The position numbers and the translations under genes are program-made. Shown here piece after piece: positions 1 through 11,437 of a DNA stretch of 64,000 nucleotides. Origin of the DNA: Nothopassalora personata (taxonomy: Eukaryota > Ascomycota > Dothideomycetes > Mycosphaerellales > Mycosphaerellaceae); NCBI GenBank assembly GCA_033816765.1, contig CM066293.1:992001-1056000 (forward strand), read 5' to 3'. Positions within the stretch are counted from its first letter, which is position 1, and each line of letters starts with the position of its first letter. The notes under the pieces were generated by a model. It did no database searches. It was not told where the DNA came from and saw only the letters and a program-made list of their open reading frames with translations.

Positions 1-32
1 ATTGCTGAGTACTGCTTAAATCAGCAGCCAAC

Positions 33-1713
33 ATGGGTTTTCAGTCTTTCCTCGACCGCGTCGCTCCTCTCTCTTTCGTGTACGCTGGTCTGGTGTTCGG
101 ATCCTGGCAGCTGCAATACTACACGTCCAACTTGGTCTCCTCGGGAGTCTTCCTACTACTAACTCTTGTGTTCCTCCAAAAGGTTGCGCACCACGTTCAG
201 GATGAGAGAAAGATTCTCGCGCTGGGAAAGCAGGCTCCCATAGTGCGGACGAACACGCCCTTCAATGTCGGCTTTCTCTACAGAGCACTATGGTATTTCA
301 CCAACCATCGCAACCATGAGTTGTGGTGGATGATGTTCGATAAGAACGGGAACGAGAACCTTCCATATACAGTTGAAAGTGTTGTTGTGGGTCAGAGATT
401 GGTGTTTACCAGTGATGAGGAGAACATCAAAGCCATTTTGGCGACGCAGTTCCAAGATTACGGCAAGGGGCCTCAGTTTAGGAAGGAGTGGAAGGAGTTT
501 TTGGGTTTGAGTGAGTGCCATCAAGTGACTTTGTGCTTTGAACAGAAGGTGCTGACTTGCGTCTACAGGCATCTTCACCACGGACGGCTATCAGTGGCAT
601 GATTCACGGCAGCTTCTGAGACCCCAGTTCATCAAGGACAGAGTCGGTGATCTGCATAAGTTCGAACATCAGATTCAGATCCTCTTGCCAATGCTGAAGG
701 GCAACGGCGAGACTGTGCGCCTTGACGATCTGATCTATCGATACACTCTTGATGCAGCAACCCACTTCCTCTTCGGCCGCAGTGTCGGCAGCCTGGAGAA
801 TGGAGAAGCAGAGTTCGCCACCGCCTTCGCAGAAGTCCAGCGAGTGCAGGCCATCATCGCCAGAGCTGGACCATTGCAGCACTTCGTTCCCATGAAGTCC
901 TTCCGCCAGGCACTAGGAGTATTAAACAGATTCACCGACCGCTACATCGACGAAGCACTATCCCTCCCACCCGAAGAACTGGAAAAGAGCACCAAATCAG
1001 ACGAATCATACACCTTCCTCCACGCCATAGCAGCCTACACCCGCGACCGCGCCGTGCTCCGGGACCAACTCGTTGCAGTCCTCCTCGCGGGCCGAGACAC
1101 AACCGCCGTAACCCTCTCCTGGCTCTTCTACGAACTGTCCCGCAACCCATCCATAACTTCCAAACTCCGTGAAGAAATCGTCGACCGCGTCGGTACAAAC
1201 CGCGTGCCGACCTACGACGATCTAAAATCTATGCGCTACCTAACCCACACCATCAACGAAGTCCTCCGCCTCTATCCCGTAGTGCCCTACAACGTCCGCG
1301 TAGCCCTCACAGACACCACACTTCCCCACGGCGGCGGCCCGGATGGCACGGAACCCATTGGAATCACCAAGAATACGCCCATCGGCTACTCCACCTTCGT
1401 GATGCAACGACGTGCAGACATTTACCCACCTGGATCGTCAGGGTTCCCAGATCCCCAGCAATTTGTGCCCGATCGATGGGATAATTGGGTGCCCAAGTCT
1501 TGGACGTATATTCCCTTCAATGGAGGGCCGAGAATTTGCATTGGACAGCAGTTTGCGCTGACGGAAATTGCGTACACGGTTACGAGAATTTTGCAGGTGT
1601 TTGAGAGGGTTGAGAGTAGACAGGAGGGGTTTCCCGGGACGAAGACGGATATTGTGTTGCAGCCGCAGAAGGGGGTTCATGTTGCGTTTGTGAAGGGGGA
1701 GGGCAATGCGTGA
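33..1713 (+). CDS. Cytochrome P450, CYP52 (alkane/fatty-acid hydroxylase) type
   Basis: Two exons, 33-510 and 569-1713, joined across a 58-bp intron (GTGAGT donor at 511, CAG acceptor ending at 568), give 540 residues, the usual length for CYP52. The N-terminus has hydrophobic segments fitting an ER membrane anchor. Visible P450 landmarks are the I-helix AGRDTT, the K-helix ExxR in NEVLRLYP and the heme loop FNGGPRICIGQ with its Cys ligand. The splice restores an IFTTDGYQWHDSRQLLRPQF-like block typical of this family. Known CYP52 enzymes carry out terminal hydroxylation of n-alkanes and fatty acids with NADPH-P450 reductase. The function is inferred from the family; the exact substrate cannot be read. 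The ATG lies 32 bases from the window edge, so the promoter is not visible. No neighbouring gene suggests a pathway cluster. Confidence 0.9.
511..568 (+). other. Intron of the P450 gene
   Basis: The 58-bp intron begins GTGAGT and ends CTACAG. Removing it joins a codon split after its first base and continues the P450 reading frame, while reading through gives an early stop at 600-602. Confidence 0.85.
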
Positions 1714-1996
1714 GGGTTGAGAGGTGCTATGGATGGGGGGCGTCTCTGATGTGTGTCACGAACACCAGATCGAGATCATGTTATGGTTCGTAGCGCATGT
1801 ACCAGGCTTTCTGCTCAGCATGAAGACGAACAAGCATTTTCAAATCGCCTCTTCTCAGAGTCTCCTTCATGTTCCATTCAACGTGGTCACCGGTCTCTGC
1901 TCAGCATGACGGAGACAACCTAGCATCTCTAATCGTCTTCTCTCAGTATCAGCTTCACGTTACATCCAGCCGACGAGGTTCTGTAAATGAAGCCAT

Positions 1997-2025
1997 TCAA
2001 CGACAGATGTAACCTCAGTCGTTGA
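1997..2025. repeat. Small inverted repeat (8-bp stem, 13-nt loop)
   Basis: TCAACGAC at 1997-2004 is the exact reverse complement of GTCGTTGA at 2018-2025. It lies about 285 bp after the P450 stop. It could be a chance hairpin or part of a 3' untranslated region. Confidence 0.35.
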
Positions 2026-3036
2026 GCAATCTCACTCGTGCTGGAGTACGTTGGGACGAAGCAGGTATGCATGGTGGACGTTGATGTTGTTTATGCTCCA
2101 CAAAGTTGGCGACGATGCGATCTACGGCATTGTCTTGACGGTAGGGCAGTACCTTCGATAGAGCAGGTGAGGTGCCGTGGCCAGAGTGGCTTGTAATGTT
2201 CCACAGCGGTGGGAGATGACGCGAGCGAACGGCAATGACTCTGAAATAGTGGCTACTACTGGCACACCAGAAATCCGACGAACAGTCAATATAGCTGTTT
2301 GGTCTGCCGTGATTTCGACGTTGATTATGTCTCACATGGCTGCGAACAACGGACTGCGGTCCTGTCTGCGTTTGCCGGTAGACGTGATCACTCTTATTAT
2401 GTCGACGATCACTTCTGCTCTGATCGTGTCATGGTCTTCCAGCAACCAGGGACTGCGCATCAGGAGCCCCACAAGCATCTGGAGATATTGCAGATCTCGT
2501 TAGTAGTGTCCATGAATCTGCTCTCATCACGTCCTGAACATGTCGCACCAAGCAGGCTAAAGTGATGGTGCAGCGGTCCCGCAGACAGGTCCCACAGCAG
2601 CTGTTTGCGGCTGTAACTCGAGCGTTGCCGGCTGAGGTAAACACGGGAGTGTTGGAGACAACGCGTTTGAGAAAACGCGCTCAGTTCCAGACAGCTGTTC
2701 ACTGGATGGATGGCTACGTAGTCCAGGTGGACGAATGCTGCAGCTGCAGTATGTTCGTGGACAGAGGCCTATGAACCAAAAAGTCGTCAAGTGCGTTCGG
2801 TCTCCAAGCAATACAGTATCTGCAGGGCGACCGAAGGTCGTGTGCTCTTCGCCGCGTCTGTCACGGCTTCCTTCTTCCTGATGCAGGGACGGGAGGTCCA
2901 TCGGGCCTGGAGACGGTTGGTCTGACTATCGAAGCGTTCCCGCAGGGCGGGGCTGAATCCTGCACACGGTATCCCACAGACCCGTAGTACCGGGTGGGCT
3001 TGTCGACGCCATGGTCGGCAGGGATTGACACTGCTG

Positions 3037-3070
3037 TCAAGGTTGTGAGGCTCTCAAGGTTGTGAGGCTG
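3037..3070. repeat. 17-bp direct duplication
   Basis: Two adjacent 17-bp units differ only in the last base (TCAAGGTTGTGAGGCT followed by C or G). They lie in non-coding sequence and carry no sign of function. Confidence 0.7.
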
Positions 3071-4018
3071 TCAAGTGCTCGGAGATTTGTTGAAGGGAAC
3101 GGAGTGGAGAAGCGGTGCTGTGAGATGACAGAGGCAGTGGTGGAGGATAGCGGTTTGTGTTGTGTGTGTGTTTTTTTTGGGAGATGGCTGTCAGTATGTA
3201 CGTCGGGCGTTTGGGCAGCACCGTGTCCGCGGGTCAGGACAACGTGAGCTCCTTGTGCGGCAAAACAGAGGCACAGGAGGGACGCTCGCTTCACGCGCGG
3301 CACCGCCGCCGAGGCGAGGGACGTCCGCGGCTGGTGTCCTGGAGCCGAGAAGCAAGAGCCAGCCTCTCCTGCCGCTTCACTTTATTGAGTATGGTCCGCC
3401 CCAGCACCGTGGTTTACGGAGGCACGAGCGCGTGGACCGGCGGCAGCACGGTTAGCGCGTTGGCTACGGGGAGAGAAGGGAAGAATTCTTCTCGTGCATT
3501 GAGTTTGTCCTTAGCTGCTACAGTACTGTACCTACAGTATAGGGCGAAGAAGCAAAATGTCTCCTCGACTTCGCTGCTCGCTCGTCCATTGATAAACGTT
3601 TGCACAGCACCTCGTTTCCCAGCAACATTCCCCCATCCGAGCACAGCGGCGGCGGCTGCAACCGGCCCGCGAAGCTCTAAATACGGGTCTCGCGTTTGGT
3701 GGCCTCATCCAACACAACCCGCACAGCCACCGAGCGGCCATTGCGCCGCCTGGCTCTGTCTTGTTTCCCCCGGACACGCGCACAGTTGAGAACGGTCTGG
3801 ACTGGCTCTGTCGAAGCGTGTGGCCCACGGACGACCACCCGCTGTCCCTGCGTGTTGTTAGCTGTGTCTAAATCGACAACCTACTATACACACGTCTAAT
3901 CTCCCTTCTCACGTCCCTTCTCCCCCCCACCACCAGTAACACTCCCTCCTGCTGCGCGGCTTCACTTCACGACACTTCTGGACTCATCGTCTGTCGGCTT
4001 CACGCCACATCAACAGCA

Positions 4019-5419
4019 ATGGCTTCTTCCTTTCACAACTCGCGCTCCTCTGGCTCCTCTGTCTCCTCCAATGGCTCGTCATATCAGCTGATATTGGACC
4101 ACATCCTGACCTATCCCGGCAGCTACGAGATCCCTCTCCGGACAATGTACACACTCAACAGCCAACCACGCAGCCAACCACAATCAGGCACCCCGACCTC
4201 GAGCAACAGCAGCTCTCCGAGCATTCCTCAAGGTAGCTTCGACCAGACTCAGACCTCGCAGACCTTTACCCAGAATCTCGTCTCACAGCTCCAGAATCTG
4301 CCAAGCCAGCAATCTGCAATGCCTCCCAGCTTCATCACACACTTTGTCCAGCGATGCTTTCCTTCGGAGCTGGCCCGTGTCGACTTTCCGCAAGCGCTGA
4401 CGGGACTCGACTACCTTAAGGATCTCGAAACACGGAGACGTCGTGAGGTCGCGGCAGCAATGGATCGACTGGAGATTGATCGTGAAGCTCTTGCACAGGA
4501 CTCGGGTCTTGCCAAGCGGTATCCTGGCGTTGTGCAGTGGGTGCAATCGATCGAAGAAAAGGAACGAAAGATTGATGTGCTGTACACACAAGTGTACGTT
4601 GGTCTCCGCCGATGGATCCTGATCAACGAGCTGTCGCTCTCGCCCTTTAACAAGCACAATTGTGTGGCAATGCTCAACACGCTCTATCCGCCAATGGGTA
4701 TGCCAGCCCAGCCAACAACGAAGCTCACTCCAGCTGTGTTGAAGAGTCAACGCGACGGCTTCTTCAAGTACGTCCAAGCTGTTGAGAAGAGTGGTCCTGG
4801 CATACTCAAGAACCTCATGGCCCAAGGCAAGGATGAAAAGTATGGAGACAGGTACGGCTGGGCAGCTGTCGTCCGAACACTCAGCATGTACCTTCAGCTG
4901 GCCAACAGCATAATCAATGACTGCCTAATCATTGTTGGCGTTCAGGATGTGTCGCCACAGAAGGAGCGCGACTCGAATCAATCACTGCGCACACGCAAAG
5001 CCGACTCAGGGATCAGCTTCACGAGCATCAAGGATGAACGAAGACCTTCGACCCGAAGCTCCAACAGCGAAATGTCCGTGTCAACCACAGAATCAATACG
5101 GCCAAAGACGCCAGGTGGTGTTCGATCAGGCACTGCTCTTGAGAAATTTGCTCGTGGCCTCAAAGGCATCGGTCGAAGCAGGACCGATGTGACGGAAATG
5201 ATCCGAGATGAGTCCACTCCAGCTCTGCCAGTGGTAGAACGACCCAAGATGCTTCGAAAGATGCGCAGCTTGGGCTCACTGGGCGACCGCAAAGGCAGCC
5301 TGTCTTCAGTCGCCGGTCAAGGCACAGCTGCACCTGTCTTCGAAGAGACTCTGGAAATGCGAAAGCTTCGATTAAAAAATGAAGCAGGCTTCGACAAGCG
5401 ATCAAGTAACGAGGTGTGA
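4019..5419 (+). CDS. Conserved fungal protein of unknown function
   Basis: A single open exon of 466 residues starts at ATG 4019 after a pyrimidine-rich leader; the start context (CAGCAATGGCT) is good. The N-terminal 100 residues are Ser/Gln-rich and probably disordered. Residues about 100-320 look like a folded, mainly helical domain with stretches such as RRWILINELSLSPFNKHN and LNTLYPPMG. The last 150 residues are again low-complexity, rich in Ser, Arg and Lys, with repeated RxxS-type sites that could be phosphorylated. I see no transmembrane segment, signal peptide or enzymatic motif. The style, a conserved core with disordered tails, resembles uncharacterised ascomycete proteins. I cannot name a function. 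The reading frame and codon use are clean, so I am confident it is a real gene. Confidence 0.8.
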   Translation: MASSFHNSRSSGSSVSSNGSSYQLILDHILTYPGSYEIPLRTMYTLNSQPRSQPQSGTPTSSNSSSPSIPQGSFDQTQTSQTFTQNLVSQLQNLPSQQSAMPPSFITHFVQRCFPSELARVDFPQALTGLDYLKDLETRRRREVAAAMDRLEIDREALAQDSGLAKRYPGVVQWVQSIEEKERKIDVLYTQVYVGLRRWILINELSLSPFNKHNCVAMLNTLYPPMGMPAQPTTKLTPAVLKSQRDGFFKYVQAVEKSGPGILKNLMAQGKDEKYGDRYGWAAVVRTLSMYLQLANSIINDCLIIVGVQDVSPQKERDSNQSLRTRKADSGISFTSIKDERRPSTRSSNSEMSVSTTESIRPKTPGGVRSGTALEKFARGLKGIGRSRTDVTEMIRDESTPALPVVERPKMLRKMRSLGSLGDRKGSLSSVAGQGTAAPVFEETLEMRKLRLKNEAGFDKRSSNEV

Positions 5420-6678
5420 TTGCACGGTCGGTTCTCAGCTTACTTGTTCTTACTTTTGCGACTGTTTACGAATGCGATGATACCACCACGCGTAGTGTCG
5501 AGCCGGCGAGCTCGAAGCCTCTGGAAAATGCATATGGTGTTATGGAGCATGCTTCTGACTGTACAATCTTGTTTTCGGTTCACACATGGAGAGGACCACA
5601 AAAGACGCGGGGTCATCAGCGCACAAAGCTAATGTTTCCTTGGTCAGGGAGTCCGATCGCAGATGTGTTAACATGGCATACAATATGCCTTTGGCTTCTG
5701 AGAAGCCTCCTTTGTACTTGCGATAGGCTGTGTGGCGGCGATTGAGAGCGCAAGGTGTGTTACGATACCACGAAAGATGAAAAGGAAGGGTTGATCCATT
5801 GGAAACCGAACTTTGTGTGTCGAGACCGTCAACGGTTTCTGTGTAGTTGAAATGAAAGACTTCAACCAAACTTGGGCACGGATGCTCTGTTCTCGTATCT
5901 AGCCTTGCAGTATGTAGGTGTCGGCAAGCTGGTGATGACAGCAGATCTAATGAACGCGCGTCCGTCGTGTTCATCTTTGCAGGGTCGTCTTGCTGTTCAC
6001 CCGGGTCCTTCCTCGTCGCGCATCTGTCCCTGCATCAATCGGCCGACAACCACGCTCGAGCCTGTGGTTCGACTTCGACGTGTTGTATCATCACAACTGC
6101 AATTTGCAATTCCCTCTGTGATGGGTCATCCCCAATCACGACAAGGTCCGAGACTCTGATCCTAGCGTACCATGACACGTGAAGACAGCCTGTTCGCCGG
6201 TCTGTGGTCGCTGGCGAAGAAGTCATCAACACAAACAATCGCTTGTAATCTCATCTCCGGCTCAACAGCAGACCACATATCATGCGGCATCGAGCATCGA
6301 GATCGAGCCGCAGAGCGAGGGTTGTTCACGTAGGGATGGATTACTCATCCTACATCACCGACCACGTTCATGCAGCTGCATCTACTCCACATTAATAGAG
6401 TCACAACTTAGCCCAGCAAATTCCATTCGCCTGGAATCCTACGTACAAGGCGTGGCATGAACTATTCCCCCTCAGAACCCGCGGGCACCTCCGCCTTTCT
6501 TCTTTCGAACTGTCACCCTATAAGATCGACAACACTGACTCGGCAGCACTGTACCCAGCAACTGCGGAGAGCGACCCGAAATCGTGGCATTGGATCTCAG
6601 CTTGCAGCAGTCCATCCGACGACAAGATCCCCAGCAGCACAAACCACGATATTTCGACACGTCCGACTCTGTATCAAG
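5420..6678. other. Intergenic region, promoter side of the PhzF-like gene
   Basis: About 1.26 kb with overlapping short ORFs on both strands and no recognisable product. An in-frame ATG at 6457 would extend the PhzF-like protein by 74 residues. That extension is low in similarity to anything in the family, so I treat it as leader sequence. Confidence 0.55.
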
Positions 6679-7686
6679 ATGCCGCAGCTACCGTTCGTGT
6701 CGCTGGACGTCTTTACTCAACAACGATATAGAGGCAACCCTCTGGGCGTGGTACAAGTACCTGATGGCTTTGCCATCACCGATGACCAGATGCAGATCGT
6801 TGCGAAGGAGTTTAATCTTTCAGAAACAATTTTCATACGTCAGAGGCAGGACGGGTCAGATGGCATCCCGGAGTGGCGTGTACGGATCTTCTTGAAGGAC
6901 GCTGAGGTCCCCTTCGCAGGTGAGTCCGTCAGCGCGGGCACCCATTCGCTGTTATGATGTGCGGTGGCGTCAACCTCACGTTTTGAACGACTTACTCGGC
7001 ATGCAGGTCATCCCACGATTGGTGCAGCTGTCTATGCTCTGGGCACACTTGCTGGCGGAGCGAGTCAAGGACGACTCCTGTTGAATGCAGGGCCTACTGA
7101 TGTCGAGTTCGCAAATGGTGTGGCGAAGGCGAGCGTTCCGCATGATATGCATGTTCACACGCAGTACCCATGCACCATCGATGCCGTGTATGATCTCCAG
7201 CCAGCTCTCAAGGGCTCGGTGAAAGCCGATGATGCGATTGCTGTTGTGAGTCCAGTGAAGGGCATGAACTTCATCACAGTCGAGCTGCCCAATTTCGAGT
7301 GTCTGGCAAAGGTTACTTGTTCAGCGAAGCCAGCACCTAAGTTGGACGAACAGGATGGCTGGAACGTGGGCTTCTCAGGCTCCCTCTTCTACGTCCTCGC
7401 AAAGCCAGGCTTAAACACAAGCAAAGTCAAGCTCCAATCGCGCATGATCGAGGGCTCCTTTGAGGACCCAGCGACCGGCTCAGCAGCGTGTGCTCTCACC
7501 TGCTACCTCGCTCTGAAACGCGCACAGCACAGGGTAACGGACTTTGAGATCACACAAGGCCTCGAAATGGGCCGCAAGTCGGAAATCGGCGTCACAGTCA
7601 CTCTCAAGGAAAATCTGAAATCTGTCGAGAAAGTGGTACTTTCCGGCTCTGCTGTCAAAGTAATGGAAGGACAAATCGAAGTCTGA
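6679..7686 (+). CDS. PhzF-like (phenazine biosynthesis-like) isomerase family protein
   Basis: Exons 6679-6919 and 7007-7686 join across an 87-bp intron (GTGAGT donor, GCAG acceptor) and give 306 residues, a normal PhzF-fold length. The join recreates the family motif: EVPFAG in exon 1 runs into GHPTIGAAVYALG in exon 2. Active-site positions known from bacterial PhzF are present: Glu in NLSETIF, His in GHPT and Asp in EDPATGSAACAL. Family members share a diaminopimelate-epimerase-like fold. In fungi most have no proven substrate, so phenazine production should not be assumed. The start at 6679 places MPQLPFVSLDVFT at the N-terminus, matching the first strand of the fold. The intron argues against recent bacterial origin. 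Confidence 0.88.
6920..7006 (+). other. Intron of the PhzF-like gene
   Basis: The 87-bp intron has a GTGAGT donor and GCAG acceptor. It splits a glycine codon inside the GHPT active-site motif, which becomes continuous only after splicing. Confidence 0.85.
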
Positions 7687-8641
7687 GTGGAAATACGAAT
7701 CGCTGATGACGGTGCCGCCATGGTGTAAGTAATGCACGCCACGTCAAGCCTTCGTTACCCTTTGCTCCCGAGAATCGAGAACCTAGAGCAACCCACGTGG
7801 GAAATAGCGTGGTTCTAGTAAATCAGGCTAGCCTATACATGCCATTCTTCTCACGCCTTACACACAGACCAACGACGCGGGAATATCTTATCTCAAATGC
7901 AGGACTGCCTGGTCTAGAGGCGTTACACGTGATGCAATGGCTATGCTGGCGTTGTTGAAGGCTGCACGCTTGCAAATCGCCGGCGCTCTGTGGCGCCGGA
8001 AGAGGCCAGATCGGGATGAAGGTATGGAATTGACCATGAGTGGAAGTCGCGGGCACCTGGAGCTGGGATCAAAGACCTCTTCTATCCCTTGAGACAAGTC
8101 CGACTACAATGGGGGAAACAACCGCAGCAATAGCGGCTCGAGCTGCCACGTCCAAGGCAAGACACGAGGAGTCGACCGCTAACAATTTTGGAGGCAAAGA
8201 TGGAGACAAAGACCCAACCCCAATCATGAGTGAGAACGTAAATAGGTATACAAGATCACCTGCAACGCAAATACGAGACGAAGATACGCCCGCCTCCCCT
8301 CCATCGCGGTGATGCAATGACGGTCTGCCGTTCCAGACTTCGTCACTTCCCACGTGCGCATTCGGGATCTTTGAGACAAGGCTCGTATCTGGAGACAGAT
8401 GTCTTGTGATCACTCCGGAGTGCACAGGCACATGCGAAAGATAAATATTGCGCAACCCAATGATTTTCGCTATCGCAGGGTCGCGAGGACACCATCAGTG
8501 GGTGAGCAGTCGGACAGGGAGGGCGTGTGAAGTATAGTGTATGAAATTACCGGGATACAAAAATACCCCATAGCTACTAACATTAAAACTCACAGGGTCT
8601 CAGCAAGCGTTCCCACCCAAGTCCCTCGCACCTCCACAGCC
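7687..8641. other. Intergenic region between convergent genes
   Basis: About 0.95 kb separate the PhzF-like stop from the flotillin stop on the other strand. Both genes point into it, so it should hold two 3' untranslated regions. I see no credible gene or RNA. Confidence 0.55.
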
Positions 8642-10570
8642 TCAATCCTGCTTATGCCCATTCGTCAACGCCTTCTCCCTCCCCTCCCCCTCCCCAACAG
8701 GCTTAGGCAACTCAGTCTCCTCAACCTGCTGCTTCGGCATATTCGCCATCCACTTGGGTGGAGTCATGCCAGTCTGATCTTGGATCGTGCTAAACAGCGG
8801 CGGAAGCGACTTGAACAGATTCTGAATTGGTGCGATGCTCTGTTGCGCTCCGTCGTCGTTACCAGTGGTCCAGACGTTGATCTTTGGATTGAGACCGTTG
8901 ATTGCCTTGGCATTTTGCTCGGCGAGGCGTTCGTAAACACCGCTTTGAAGCATGAGGAATTGCATTAGGCCTTGGGGACCTCCGAGTACGTTGGACAGAG
9001 CGCCGTAGGCTCTGGCCATGTCCATGAGACCTGCGAGAGGGTTAGATTCAATGTTGAAACACAGGCACCAGCTCCTCATCAGCCACTGTTGCGCTTGGGT
9101 GGGTGCGTCGTGCAGTGGACTGTTGTGACGGAGGCGCGTTGCGCATTGCACCATCTCCATTCACTCACCATCAGCCTCGCGCTTGCGAGCGATATACGCG
9201 GCTTCAGCTTCCCTCTCTTTTTGAAGGTAATGGGCCTGTGCTTCACGCTCCTTCATCAGATACATAGCATCTGCTTCCTTGGCACGAGCCAATAGCATGG
9301 CTTCGGCGTCCTTTGTACGCTTGTAATTGGCCGCGTCCGTGTCCTGTTGGGATCGATAGTAGGTGGCCTTGGCTTCAGCTTCCTGGTTGTATTGCTGAGC
9401 ATCGGCTTTCTTCGTCTGGGTGTAGAGGTCTGCATCGGCCTACAAAGCAGACTGCGTCAGTTTTGAGCGCGACAGTAGTATCAGTGCGTCAGAGGGCGTC
9501 GTTGAGCGTGGAAAGCCGCACGCGCTTTTCAGGTCTGTACCAACATACTTTTTCCTGGGCAGACTCCTTCGCAATCTTAGCCTGGGTGACAGTCGTGGCT
9601 CGAAGACGTGCCAGCTCCATCTGAGCGCGTTGCGTTTCAACATCCTTCTGTAGCTCCGCATCGCGCTGCTCAGCAGCACGCTGCGCACCAATTTGCTCGA
9701 GATTGATGGCTCGCGCAATCTCAATCTCACGTGTCTTCAGCTTCTGATCTGCGTTGGCCTTCTCCACCTTGCGCTCGGTCTCGAGAACGGCGGTGTGGGC
9801 ATTGATTTTGGCGATCTTCTGTTTGGCCTCGCCTTCCTTCTCCGCCTCACCAACACGTCCTATCATGCGGGCATTGGCGACGTCGACTTGTGCCTGAGAC
9901 TGAGCGCCTTCGTGAGCTTTGCGAGCCAAGCTGTCGAAGTACTTGCTGTCTCCAGTATCTTGCAGCTCTTTGATGTTGGCGTTGTACTATCGAAAGCTTG
10001 GTTAGCACTGCACTCGGAGAGAGCGTAAGCATGATGAACGTACGATTTTCAGACCAAACTGGTCTAGTTCCTTCTGGACGCAATCGATGACCTGCGCCTT
10101 GAACAGTCGGCGATTGTTGAATAGCTCCTCCATCGTCATATTCGAGACAATCGAACGTGTCTCACCCTCGATGATGCCCTTGACGATGTCTTGAACGTGA
10201 CTGCGGCCAGTGCCAACCATGCCGCGCTTACCGGTCGATGCCTGGCCATCTGAGTCGCCGGTGAGGAGAACTGCGTACTTGGTGAGAGATTCCATGTTGT
10301 CTTCTGGACCGATTGTAAAGACAGCTGGCAGGGAGAACTGCAGCTTCTCGCTTGTCATAGCCAAGAGTGACATGGAGAAGTCAAAAGGTGTGATGCTGTA
10401 ACACTCAATGTCAGACCAAGACTGTACTGTCGAAAAGGCTGCCGGGCATACCTGATCTTAGTGACCTTCTGGAGAGGGTAGACCATGCATTTCTTCGCAA
10501 GACGCACTTTCTCGATACCAGCGCCAGTCACGACGAGGTACGAGTTGGGTTCCGACACATGGTACATCAT
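8642..10570 (-). CDS. Flotillin-like membrane microdomain protein (SPFH family)
   Basis: Five exons on the minus strand (10570-10452, 10395-10044, 9986-9549, 9439-9169, 9030-8642) join in frame to 522 residues. The four introns (56, 57, 109 and 138 bp) all have GT donors and AG acceptors. The N-terminus (YHVSEPNSYLVVTGAGIEKV) and the first 190 residues match the SPFH/band-7 domain. Next comes a long Ala/Glu/Lys-rich coiled coil with repeated EAEA and REAxA elements typical of flotillins, then a C-terminal tail containing GLMDMARAYG. Flotillins are scaffold proteins on the inner face of the plasma membrane that organise sterol-rich domains; in filamentous fungi they lie along hyphae. The identification rests on these blocks, and membrane location is inferred. 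It shares an upstream region with the divergent gene at 11,438. Confidence 0.9.
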
Positions 10571-11437
10571 GATTGCGGTAGGCGCGGGTGTTGTTGGTGT
10601 CGAATGAGGAGTGCTTCAGAAGTGAGTGGACTGGTTGAGCTGCTTCGGTCGTTTAGGCGTTCTCCTCGAAGTGATGTCGAGCAGAGAGTTGTGTACGAGA
10701 AGGGCAGGCTTCTGGAAAGACAGAGAGTACAGCCTTGTATGAATGCAACGTGAAGCAGTGACTGGTAGCTTTCCAAGGCTCACTTTTGTCACGAGCTGAG
10801 GTTGGTCCTGGATTCTGGCCTAGGAAGCTGCGCCGCGGAAACGGGCAGTAAGGCTGGCAGCGCACCAGTGAGGTATGGTCAATATCATGAGCACATGAGA
10901 GCATGAGCCGATCTCCGTGGATATTCGGCATATAGAGGACAATGCATTGGCCTACTGTTTCTTGCCTGGAAGTCATGCCTGGCGTTGATACCCTCGTGAC
11001 CTGTCAGCCAAGACCTCGCGAGGCGGTGGCTCAGGACATGCATTCTTTGTGCGACATATTCCTGCTGCATGATTGCACGGCGTCTACCTGCACAATCGTT
11101 TGCAATTGATCGGAGTTCTAAGCATTGCCACTTGGTCTCGAAACTCTCGCAGGCGCAGCAAACGCATTCAGCCTCAGGGAGCCGAAATCCGCAACCTTAT
11201 TGCTGACTAGCACGATATCTGCACACTCTTGCGAATGGACTGAAGGCACATATCAGCAAACCACCCAAGCAGGCCGCCTGCACCTGAAAACAAGTGACTC
11301 AAAGTTTGCAGCAATCCTGCGCACCGTCACTGCCATTCCGGCTTGACCGGGTTTCGTGGCGAGACGTCGTGTTCAAGCGGGCATTTTGGACAGGACATTG
11401 CGGCCAACAATTGTACATCCACCTTGCTGGTCCGACA
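10571..11437. other. Shared upstream region of two divergent genes
   Basis: About 870 bp separate the flotillin start (minus) from the start of the PPxY protein (plus), so two promoters probably share this stretch. Short ORFs here have no recognisable product. Confidence 0.5.

Larger units (their letters stand above)
1714..4018. other. Intergenic region, no supported gene
   Basis: About 2.3 kb lie between the P450 stop and the next start. Short ORFs occur on both strands but overlap each other, lack recognisable domains and have no convincing splice extensions. The last part (about 3,890-3,960) is strongly pyrimidine-rich, as in many fungal promoters and 5' leaders, so it probably holds the promoter and untranslated leader of the downstream gene. 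Small repeats are listed separately. Confidence 0.6.

Noticed and set aside
3157..3789. A 210-codon plus-strand ORF before the unknown gene.
   Set aside because: Several other frames are equally open here, the composition is biased and low in hydrophobic core, and no motif or splice extension supports it; it overlaps the likely promoter and leader.
6457..6678. A 74-residue N-terminal extension of the PhzF-like protein from an upstream ATG.
   Set aside because: The family starts with the strand at MPQLPFVSLDVFT; the extension is unlike any domain and makes the protein longer than its relatives.
33..7686. P450 plus PhzF-like gene as a secondary-metabolite cluster.
   Set aside because: The P450 is of the fatty-acid/alkane CYP52 type, the genes are separated by kilobases of spacer and an unrelated gene, and there is no polyketide, peptide or terpene synthase.
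6679..7686. Recent bacterial transfer of the PhzF-like gene.
   Set aside because: The gene has a spliceosomal intron and normal composition, and PhzF-fold proteins are common in fungi.
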